DNA from: UMGS1766 sp963597355
GTDB lineage: Bacteria > Bacillota > Clostridia > Oscillospirales > Oscillospiraceae
Assembly (NCBI GenBank): GCA_963597355.1
Contig: CAVBPR010000029.1
Location: forward strand, 1 to 9,500
Reading direction: 5' to 3'
DNA: 9,500 nt
The notes under the pieces: model-generated
Databases searched by the model: none
What the model saw: the letters and a program-made list of their open reading frames with translations, nothing else
Told to the model about the DNA's origin: nothing
Shown: positions 1 to 7,534 of the stretch, piece by piece
How positions within the stretch are numbered: position 1 is the first letter of the stretch
Layout of the letters: every line of letters starts with the position of its first letter
Translations under genes and position numbers: made by a program

Positions 1-679
1 AAGTATTGTGGCACTGACTGCGGTCTCTTGTCTATTAACAGCATTTTTCTTCCTACTGCCGGGTAATTCTGTGCGAATGCGGGCGGAGATTTTGGGAAAC
101 TTTCAAAGCTTTGATATGCTGTCTTCTCTGGATCGTGCGCTGTTGGGCATTACATATGCCGTTGGCCATGTTGAAAGCGAAATTCCTGCACTGATGGCGC
201 TCCTTGCAGTTGTCAATCTATATGGGATGCGGCATGTGGATCAAAAGGGGAGCTTGCAGAAAATGTTGGGATGGCTGCCAGCCATTTATTTTATTTGTAA
301 TTTCTTTCATCAAATGAGCAGACAGATGCAGGATGCTACAACCTTCATGTCACCCTGGTTTTCACTCGTTGAAATTAACACTATTGATTTCGGTATTTCA
401 AGGCAGGCTTTTTTGGCAGAGATCACTAACGTTGGAATGATTGTCCTTTTGGGAATGAATCTTGCATGGATGGCGGATACGTTTGATGTGTTGAGCTTTT
501 GCTTTTACTTTGGCGGCTTTGCGACGATGTGGCTGATGGGCTTTTCGCCGACGATTTATGCGAGCGCAGAACGTCCGAGGTTTATCGGATATTATTGTTT
601 GCTATGCTGCTTGCTGGTGGAGATAGTGCACGAAATTAGAGGATTATTGTCACATACGGAGCAGAGACAAAGAGAATGA
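1..679 (+). CDS. Polytopic membrane protein, C-terminal part (DUF6056-like), cut by left edge
   Basis: The reading frame is open to the left edge (the codons before the GTG at position 8 are AGT and ATT), so this is the 3' part of a longer gene and no start is assigned. The visible 225 or so residues are hydrophobic, with about six membrane segments joined by short loops. Counting the GTG at position 8 as residue 1, a PGNSVR motif sits at residues 18-23, just after a membrane segment. A (P)GN.VR motif after a hydrophobic stretch is typical of the DUF6056 / glucosyltransferase-like polytopic proteins often found in surface polysaccharide loci. That family assignment is by eye and tentative. 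The TGA stop overlaps the next start as ATGA, pointing to translational coupling with the YfhO-type gene. It could instead be another GT-C relative or a polymerase-like protein; the N-terminal half, which would hold any catalytic loop, is missing. Confidence 0.6.
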   Translation, partial: SIVALTAVSCLLTAFFFLLPGNSVRMRAEILGNFQSFDMLSSLDRALLGITYAVGHVESEIPALMALLAVVNLYGMRHVDQKGSLQKMLGWLPAIYFICNFFHQMSRQMQDATTFMSPWFSLVEINTIDFGISRQAFLAEITNVGMIVLLGMNLAWMADTFDVLSFCFYFGGFATMWLMGFSPTIYASAERPRFIGYYCLLCCLLVEIVHEIRGLLSHTEQRQRE

Positions 680-3449
680 AGGCGATTTATAAAAAAGACA
701 ACTCTCAAACGATTTGTAAAGGATGGATTCAATATCTAACCGTATATAGTGTCATATTTATCGTGCTGATGTATGGTTGTTTTTTTTATTGGCTGCGCAA
801 GTACAACAAATCCATTATGTGCACCAACGATAGCATGAATCAGCACTATTTGTTTTTTGTCTATATAGGAAGGTGGTTGCGGGAATGTGCACGAATCATA
901 ATCATTGAGCATAGCCTGAACATTCCGATGTTTGATATAGGAATTGGGTACGGCGGGGATATCTTGTATTCTTTGAGTGCACACATTACCGATCCGTTTA
1001 ACTGGTTTTCGGCAATTGTCCCAGAGTATCTGACTGCGAAGGTGTATACCTGCATTATTGTTCTTAAACTTTATTTTGGAGGCGTATCTTTTTCTTTTTT
1101 AGGTTTCCGGCGGCATCATAACAGACGAGATGTACTGATTGGAGCAATTGTTTACGTTTTTTCAGCTTATAGCTATATTTTAATTTTGCAACCTTTGTTT
1201 TTGAATGTACTTTACATTTTTCCACTGGTTATTGTAGGAGCAGACGAGTTATGGAATAAAAAGGAATCAAAGTTATTCCTCTTTGCCGTGTTTTGGGCGT
1301 TTGAAAACTATTTTTATTTTGCGTATATGATCGCTGGATTGCTAGTACTGTATTGTGTAGGACTGCTACTCAGAGATCGAAAGCTTTTCTATAATGGAAA
1401 ATTGATCCTGAGCCAGATCATGAAGTATGTGACTCACAGTATTTATGCCATGGCGCTTGCAGCTCCTGTCCTTGTGCCGGTTGTAATTATGATGAGTGGT
1501 TCGCAGCGTGTGGGGGCAGATTTTTATGTTCCACTGCTGTATTCAAAAGAATATTACCAGTCGCTTTTCAGCGGAATGTCAAATTCTTATATGATGCTGA
1601 ATCGAGATTGTTACATTGGATTCTCAATGTTGGCGTTGTGGTGCGTTGGAGCTTTGTTTGCGGAAAAGGGAAACCGGAGGATCAAGTCAGAAGTTATTTT
1701 TTTGTCGATAGGAGCGTGTGTTCCGTTATTTGGAAGTTTTCTGAATNNNNNNNNNNNNNNNNNNNNNNNNNNNNNNNNNNNNNNNNNNNNNNGAATGGAG
1801 GCGGATATAGTGCCAACCGCTGGATATTCGCATATGTGTTATTGGTTTCATATGCTGTGGTAAAAGGCATTGGCTCCTTTCAGTGCATGCGTTTTAGGAA
1901 ATTTTGTCTGCTGACGATTGTTTTGACAGCATACCTGGTGTTTATTTCAAAATGGAACTCTCTTCAAAGTGTGTTCTGGATTGATGTTATTGGAGTGGCA
2001 TATGGGATATTTTTCCTTTTATCACGCAGAGGTTCTAGAAATTTTTCAGATAAGTCTAAGATTGTGGAGAACGTTAACTATTGCATTCTGCTAGTGTTAA
2101 CGATGTTGAGCGTGATGATTCCCGCTCGTTATCGCTTCAGTGAGAATTTTGGCAATGCACTTGCTGCAAATGCAGTAAGAGGACAGGAATATGAAAATGT
2201 GACGAATGCAGGGGCGTTACCGTTGCTAAGAGAAGTGGCCACAGATTCTACGGAACGATTTGATGGATATGAGATGGGAAATATCCATAATGAAACGCTG
2301 CTGTACGGATTGAGTGGGATAGATCTGTATCTGTCCAATGTGGATAACAACATTGAGAAATTCCATAATAATACAGCATTGCTGACCAATGCTGCGAATA
2401 CATATTACGGCTTAAATCGAAGATCGGAATTACAGAACTTGTTTGGAGTAACGAGGTTTTTGATCACGCAGGGAGACGAAGCATGTCTCCCGTATGGATT
2501 TGATAAACATGAAGTGACTGGTGAATCACACGGGGAGATATATTCGAGTTACAGAAATCGTCAGGCAGTGTCGTTGCTACATATATTTGATGGTCTCCTT
2601 GGAGAAAGTGAGTACTTGAAACTTACTCCTTATGAACGTCAGCAGGCTCTAATGCAGGCAATGATTGTGGATGATTCTAAGGCCAATATATCGCTTGAAG
2701 AGTTGTCATTCGATCAGGACGAAGTTTCTTATGAAACAGAATTGATCAATATGGTGCGGGCACAGGATGGGTCTTATGTTTGCGCAGAAGGTGGAGGCAG
2801 TTTCATTCTCACACCTTCTTCAGATGGATTGATTTGCAACGGAGAATGCTACATCTATCTGCAGAACATCGATTATGAGTATGACGATGAGAACTCTTAT
2901 TCTGTTCGAATATATGGGTTAAAGAATGGAGTACGTACAGAATACACAGATCGACTAAGAGGCACGAATAATCGAAATCACATTTATGAAGGTCGTCATA
3001 ACTGGTTGATCAACATTGGATATTTAAGAGATGCAATTGACGCGGTTGAGATTTGTTTCGAGTCAGCGGGGAAGTACAGCATAGATGACATTCAGTGGTT
3101 TATACGAGGGGAGAGCGAGCTTTCTGAGCGTATAACGGGATTATGTAATATATATACGGATGTGAATATTGGTGTGAATACGGTCTCTGCGCAGGTTAAC
3201 GTTGCCGAGAATGAGCATATCCTTCTGTCAATACCATATATCAAAGGCTGGAAACTGTTGATCGACGGGAAGAAAAGTGAAACATACAAGGCTGATGATG
3301 CATTTATCGGATTTGATGTTCCGGAAGGAGTGCATAAGGTTGAACTGGTCTATTGTACGCCAGGGATTAAAATTGGATGGCTAATTGCTGCATTCGCAGT
3401 GGCAGCTTTATTGATCTCGAGGAAGATTGCAATGTTGCGGGGGATGTGA
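676..3449 (+). CDS. yfhO: YfhO-family GT-C membrane glycosyltransferase, split by an assembly gap
   Basis: YfhO-type proteins transfer a sugar from an undecaprenyl-phosphate carrier to a surface polymer outside the membrane; Bacillus subtilis YfhO works with CsbB and GtcA on lipoteichoic acid. The N-terminal part has one membrane segment, then a loop with D52, Q56-H57, an iGiGyGGD motif at residues 87-95 and a DPF at 106-108, all typical of the family. Many membrane segments follow. After the gap comes an NGGGYSANRW motif, then a long extracytoplasmic beta-rich region (about 2130-3360) ending in GWKLLIDG and GVHKVELVY, and a last membrane segment. Before the gap the frame follows 676; after it the frame is shifted (codons begin at 1794). 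Collapsing a GAAT repeated at both gap edges restores one frame of about 907 codons, close to usual YfhO length. The ATG overlaps the previous stop; the nearest GGAG (658-661) is rather far, so coupling is likely. The specific sugar and acceptor are unknown. Confidence 0.88.
1747..1792. other. Assembly gap (46 N) inside the YfhO-type gene
   Basis: This is a run of 46 undetermined bases. The left flank ends in CTGAAT and the right flank begins with GAATGGAGGC. As drawn, the two halves of the gene are out of frame with each other: an intact gene needs a gap length of 2 modulo 3, and 46 is 1 modulo 3. The stated length is therefore not exact if the gene is intact. Confidence 0.97.
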
Positions 3450-3462
3450 CAGAGAAGCGTTT

Positions 3463-3467
3463 AGAGG
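3463..3467 (+). promoter_or_regulatory. Ribosome binding site for the 3477 gene
   Basis: AGAGG lies nine bases upstream of the ATG at 3477. This selects that ATG over the out-of-frame ATG at 3473, which opens only an eight-codon frame. Confidence 0.7.
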
Positions 3468-3476
3468 TTTTAATGT

Positions 3477-5021
3477 ATGAAACATTTGATTCGTATTAGT
3501 TGGATACTCAGCTTAGCTGCATTAGGCGTCTGTACCATATGTGCGCTGCTGTTCCACAGTAGTGTGGATTTTACAACATATTTAGAATGGGATGTTCAAT
3601 ATGTACAAAATGGCGTGCCTCAGTTTATAGGCATGCTTTTGCTGATTGCTGTACTAATGCTGATGCTTCATTTTATGAAGTCTATATCTAAAAAGGCAGC
3701 CATTATTGTTACGCTATCTGGTATGGTGTGGGTTGCTGTTGTGTCGGGGGTATGGGTATATAACAATACATATTTGCCTCTCTGGGATCAGAATCAGGTA
3801 TGGGATGCGATACAAAACGTTGCGCATGGTACGTATGGCTGGATGGATTCCGGTTATTTTCGAACATATCCGTTTAATATGAGTATAGTGACTTTCTTTG
3901 GCTTATCGCTGCGAATATTGGGGGTATGTTCTGTTACGATATTCCGGATTTGTAATATTGTAGCAGCTGCTATTTTGGAGGGTGGGATTGCAACTCTGTC
4001 CTATAAGCTTTTTGAAAAATATCATATCATGGCGATTACAGCCATATTGGGAGCATGTTTTTTCCCGGTGTGTATGTATACGACTTTTGTATATGGGACA
4101 TTGATGTCACTGGCATTGATAGCTTGGGCATTTATATTATTGATTGACTATTTTCAAAAGGAACGTTTCTGGAAACTGATAGTGTTAGCTATTTTGATGG
4201 CATTTGCGAACGCTCTATATTCCGGCACGATCATAGCAACGATAGCTATTGAAATCACGCTTGGAATCAACGCGCTCATGTGCGTTAAAAAAAGAAAAGC
4301 AACATGTGCGTTTGCTAGTGTAGGCGGAATTTTATTAATAGTTTTGCTGGCAACAGCGCTACAGAGTGGGACAAAGAACTTCTTTACCGCAAAGACGGGC
4401 GCAGAACACAATCAGGCTAGTCCGGCAACTGCGATCATACTGATGGGAATTACCAGCGATGGTGAAAATACAATGTGCGGTCCGGGGAGTTATGATGCCT
4501 CGACGATATCGTTGTATGTAGAGGCGGGAAGAGATCATGATGCGGCAAACAAGCTGGCAGTGGAGCGTTTAAAAGTTGCAGTTGGAGAATATCTAAGCGG
4601 AAAGAGAGACTGGACATTCTTCCTTCGTAAAATCCGAAATGAATGGAGCGATCCGTGGTTCTCTGCAGCCGTTATGACGGTTTATCCATGGAATAATGAT
4701 CAAGTGCCAGAGGAGTTTTCCGCATTTCTGGAAAGTGATTTCATGAGCAATATGCAGATGTTTTTGACAGCATATATGATGGTAATGTATGTGCTGGCAT
4801 TTATCACAATCTATCAATATGTGTTTGGCAGCAAGAAGGAAGAGGGGAGATTATGTGATCTGCTGATTCCTATGTATTTTTGCGGAGGGTTTTTCTTTTA
4901 TATCGTGTGGGAATCCAAGCCTCGTTACAGTATGTCGTATTTCATTTTTCTCATTCCGTTTGCTGCTTATGGAGTTAATTGTTTGGAAAGGCTTGTGGTA
5001 GAAAAAGTTCGTAGAAGCTGA
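3477..5021 (+). CDS. GT-C-like polytopic glycosyltransferase (PMT/GT39-like)
   Basis: This 514-residue membrane protein has about ten to twelve hydrophobic segments. After the third segment is a loop reading LWDQNQVWDA (D104, Q105, D110) followed by GYFRTYPFN (127-134). An acidic residue in the first large outer loop, followed by a Y..YP.N pattern, is the usual arrangement in GT-C enzymes that use lipid-linked sugars. A soluble stretch at about residues 300-400 is probably extracytoplasmic, and near the C-terminus WESKPRY (E479, R483, Y484) matches the E..PRY pattern at the start of a late membrane segment in ArnT/GT39-like proteins. It therefore probably transfers a sugar from a polyprenyl-phosphate donor to a surface glycan; donor and acceptor cannot be told. 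It starts 27 bases after the YfhO-type gene with its own good AGAGG site. It is not obviously a close paralogue of the two GT39 genes downstream. Confidence 0.75.
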   Translation: MKHLIRISWILSLAALGVCTICALLFHSSVDFTTYLEWDVQYVQNGVPQFIGMLLLIAVLMLMLHFMKSISKKAAIIVTLSGMVWVAVVSGVWVYNNTYLPLWDQNQVWDAIQNVAHGTYGWMDSGYFRTYPFNMSIVTFFGLSLRILGVCSVTIFRICNIVAAAILEGGIATLSYKLFEKYHIMAITAILGACFFPVCMYTTFVYGTLMSLALIAWAFILLIDYFQKERFWKLIVLAILMAFANALYSGTIIATIAIEITLGINALMCVKKRKATCAFASVGGILLIVLLATALQSGTKNFFTAKTGAEHNQASPATAIILMGITSDGENTMCGPGSYDASTISLYVEAGRDHDAANKLAVERLKVAVGEYLSGKRDWTFFLRKIRNEWSDPWFSAAVMTVYPWNNDQVPEEFSAFLESDFMSNMQMFLTAYMMVMYVLAFITIYQYVFGSKKEEGRLCDLLIPMYFCGGFFFYIVWESKPRYSMSYFIFLIPFAAYGVNCLERLVVEKVRRS

Positions 5022-5096
5022 TTGTTAATCGGTTAAGGATTGCGTCAGATCTGTTTACCGAAAAATGCAAGTATAGTAATTAAAAGAGGTTCATCA
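5022..5096 (+). other. 75-base spacer, longest intergenic stretch in the window
   Basis: This is the widest non-coding spacer between genes here. It contains the ribosome binding site for the downstream gene. A TATAGT at 5073-5078 resembles a -10 box, but no well-spaced -35 box is present, so a promoter is not supported. No stem-loop plus T-run terminator is visible, and read-through transcription is the simplest reading. Confidence 0.45.
5085..5089 (+). promoter_or_regulatory. Ribosome binding site deciding the GT39a start
   Basis: AGAGG lies seven bases before the ATG at 5097. It favours that start over an in-frame TTG at 5040, which would add 19 residues with no family resemblance and no comparable site in front. 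Confidence 0.75.
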
Positions 5097-6621
5097 ATGA
5101 AGCTACAGGCTGTACTGAAATCGAACAATACGCGGAGTAGGAGAATGGGATTGTTCTTGTTGATTCTGACAGGAATTTTTGCCAGGGTGTTTTTATTTGG
5201 CAGAATCCCGGAAGGTTTGAATCAGGATGAAGCGTTTGCAGGATATGAGGCGTGGAACATCCTGACAACAGGACATGACACGATGGGATACTATTATCCG
5301 CTGTATTTATTTACGAATGGCGGAGGGATGAACGCACTGGAAACATATCTTATGATTCCATTTATTGCGGTTTTTGGTCCTCAGGACTGGGTTGTTCGTG
5401 TACCGCAGTCGATCGTGGCCATTTTATCTCTTCCGGCTGTCTATGGCGTGACTAAAAGAATTTACAATGAACGGGTTGGCCTATGGTCGACATTAGTGGT
5501 GGCATGGTGCCCGTGGCATATTATGATGTCTCGTTGGGGCCTAGAATCGAATCTGGCACCTGGTATGCTGCTGTTTGGAATGTACTTCTTTTTGAGAGGA
5601 CTTGAGAGAAAAAAATATTACATACTGTCAGCCTTGATGTATGGGCTGGCGTTATACAGCTATGCGATGGTTTGGATATATGTTCCGGTCATTCTGCTGC
5701 TTAGTGTATGCTACCTGATATACGAAAGGAAGCTTTCCTGGAATGATAAGGTATTGTGTTCTTGTATCGTTATTGTTGGCGTTATGGCAATTCCGTTGGT
5801 ACTGGTGGTCCTAGTTAATTACGGGTTTATGGGAGAAATCTCCAGCAGAGTCTTCTCCATTCCGAAGCTTGATTATTTGAGAACGTCTGTGACAAGTGGA
5901 TACACTTTGTGGCAGAATGCAGTGAATTTATTCGAGATTCTATTTCTTCAGACCGATGGCCTTATCTGGAATTGCGTGGATGGTTATGGCTTATACTATC
6001 CAATTGGTATTCTGTTTATTTTGCTGGGAATAGCAGGGACCATTCGATCCTTTTGCGCTAAATGCAGGCGAAAGGAATTTGCTCCGGAATTATTTGTTCT
6101 GCTGCAGTTCGCTTGTGGTGTCATTTCTGGACTAGTCAGCCATGTGAATGTGAATCGGGTGAATATAGTTTTCCTCCCAATGTTGATTATGGGAGGCNNN
6201 NNNNNNNATTCCGGTTTTTCTGTTGGCGATTTATTTATTCTGTTTCATGTCTTTTGAGAAGTATTATTTTATGGAGTATCGTTGGCAATCTGCATACGCA
6301 TTCGATGCCGGCTTAAAAGAAGCTCTTCAGGAAGCAGTAAGCAGTGGGAAAACAATACACATTAATAAAAAGGGAATTTATCCAAAGGTTTTATATTATC
6401 TGCAGATGCCGGTGGATGAATATATTGAAACAAGAGTATTCAGTGAGTGGCATCCTATGCCACAGTCCGCAGGCAATGTGTATTTTGACTTGGGGAATCC
6501 TGTTCCTGATACGAATGGAGTATTTATCATGGAAGATGGAGCGGATCTGACGTCATTTGTTGATGCGGGATATGAGGTAAAGCGGTATGGAAGCTGTTCG
6601 TACGTTTATTATCCAGAATGA
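5097..6621 (+). CDS. GT39/PMT-like polytopic glycosyltransferase, first copy (GT39a), with assembly gap
   Basis: This is a GT-C family membrane glycosyltransferase of the PMT_2/ArnT-like type, expected to move a sugar from a polyprenyl-phosphate donor to an acceptor outside the cell. After the first membrane segment, NQDEAFAGYEAW carries the D44-E45 pair expected at the active site. Further landmarks are R101-V-P103, PWHIMMSRWGLESNL (139-153) and about ten membrane segments, followed by a C-terminal soluble part of roughly 110 residues. The frame before the N run (367 codons) and after it (137 codons) agree with each other. Alignment to the paralogue at 7534 suggests about 14 codons are missing, giving near 518 residues. 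The protein shares much of its N-terminal half with that paralogue (for example, YLMIPFI and RWGLESNL are identical), while the C-terminal soluble parts differ strongly. Its end overlaps the next gene by 35 bases. Sugar and acceptor are unknown. Confidence 0.85.
6198..6207. other. Assembly gap (10 N) inside GT39a
   Basis: Ten undetermined bases. Left flank codons end exactly at 6197 and the right flank resumes in codon phase at 6208, so an intact gene needs a gap length divisible by three; ten is not. The value looks like a placeholder. Comparison with the paralogue suggests about 42 missing bases. Confidence 0.95.
6574..6577 (+). promoter_or_regulatory. Ribosome binding site inside the end of GT39a, for the 6587 gene
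   Basis: GAGG lies nine bases before the ATG at 6587, within the last codons of GT39a. It supports the 35-base gene overlap over a start after the GT39a stop. Confidence 0.6.
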
Positions 6622-7534
6622 AAAGTATTTTTTCGGAATTGGTATTGTCGCTATTGCAGTGCTGAGTCTGGCGATACTGGTTCTGGAATACCATGCGGGA
6701 GGGATGCTGTGGCTTCTGGCTGGAATGGCGATGTTATCTGTGTCACTCATGTTGAAAAACAGGGAATCTGCTGCAAATGAAGAGATGAAATGCGCGGAGA
6801 CGCGGACTGGAAGAGGCTACAGTACTGCAGCGTCTTTGCTGCTTGGAATTGCAATCTATTGTTTTCCGGCAACAGCTGCAGTAGTGCCGTTCTTTCTGAG
6901 CGAAGCCATGCGCAGGAAGACGGTCGTTCAGCAAGGTGTTTTTATACTACTTGGGACCTATTTTATGGGGATTCCGCAGACAGTACAGCATGGAAATGCA
7001 TTATGGCCGATTTATCGGCTGATATCATGGCTGAATGTTGACAATGTGTTTGACCATAACCTTTCTTTCTGGTCTCTGGTGACTGGACGGGAGCAGCTAC
7101 GTTTCGGAATGGTGGCTGTTGTCTTGACAGCGGGCATTCTGGTAATTGGTTTGTTCTGGTATCTGGAGCAAGAGAAGAAGGAAACGCTTGAGAAGACAGA
7201 AGATTTGGCAATACCAAATTTCGCGGAGGAATCGTTTCTCCTTTGGAGCGTTTGGTCTTGTCTACTTTTTTTACCGTATGGGCATGCAGAAGATGGATCG
7301 GTTTTGTTTTTGGTATTGGTGACGGCATGCCGTAACTTACTGAAACATCGTTTGTATCAGGCAATTCTGTTTCTACAGGGAACAGAAACGTTATTCATGT
7401 TGGGTTCTGCCTACGGCGGATACGAGCGATTCGGATATGACTTTTATCAGATTGCAGTTGGACTAAATGTGTTGGCATGGCTGATTCACAGCTATCGGAT
7501 GATGCACGTGTGGAAAGGGAAAAGTATTCGGTGA
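6587..7534 (+). CDS. Polytopic membrane protein resembling the C-terminal half of a GT-C mannosyltransferase
   Basis: A 315-residue protein with about eight membrane segments: two near the N-terminus, a charged linker (about 58-78), then a tightly packed bundle. No acidic loop of the kind that marks the active site in GT-C enzymes is visible, so catalysis on its own is doubtful. Two places recall C-terminal parts of GT-C mannosyltransferase-like proteins: HNLSFWSL at 157-164 (compare N.FN.W.L) and FLPYGH at 228-233 (compare FLP.MHERY). The second motif has lost the ERY residues. Residues 170-250 also align with the decayed fragment at 9171-9432, which keeps a more canonical MHNKY. The gene sits between two paralogous GT39 genes, overlapping the first by 35 bases and touching the second as TGATG, so a partner or accessory role for the GT39 proteins is plausible but unproven. 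I do not recognise a named family. Confidence 0.7.
   Translation: MEAVRTFIIQNEKYFFGIGIVAIAVLSLAILVLEYHAGGMLWLLAGMAMLSVSLMLKNRESAANEEMKCAETRTGRGYSTAASLLLGIAIYCFPATAAVVPFFLSEAMRRKTVVQQGVFILLGTYFMGIPQTVQHGNALWPIYRLISWLNVDNVFDHNLSFWSLVTGREQLRFGMVAVVLTAGILVIGLFWYLEQEKKETLEKTEDLAIPNFAEESFLLWSVWSCLLFLPYGHAEDGSVLFLVLVTACRNLLKHRLYQAILFLQGTETLFMLGSAYGGYERFGYDFYQIAVGLNVLAWLIHSYRMMHVWKGKSIR
7514..7520 (+). promoter_or_regulatory. Probable ribosome binding site for GT39b
   Basis: AAAGGGA within the end of the 6587 gene lies 13 bases before the ATG at 7534 and 10 before an in-frame GTG at 7531. Either could be the start. With the TGATG junction, coupled re-initiation is the likely mode. Confidence 0.45.

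Noticed and set aside
1608..1746. Separate gene starting at ATG 1608 in the frame used after the first gap
   Set aside because: Before the gap this frame is only a shadow of the YfhO-type gene; the real N-terminal part runs in the 676 frame.
5040..5078. Possible promoter (TTGCGT and TATAGT) before GT39a
   Set aside because: The boxes are 27 bases apart, far from the usual 16-18, and no other -35 fits.
5040..5096. Upstream TTG start for GT39a
   Set aside because: No binding site in front and a leader with no family resemblance; ATG 5097 has AGAGG at seven bases.
6963..7364. 133-codon open frame on the minus strand
   Set aside because: Antisense to the 6587 gene, low-complexity polar composition, no binding site and no recognisable motif.
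7477..7533. Longer start for GT39b at ATG 7477
   Set aside because: It would overlap the previous gene by 58 bases, has no good ribosome binding site, and adds polar residues. The TGATG junction at 7532-7536 is a better start.
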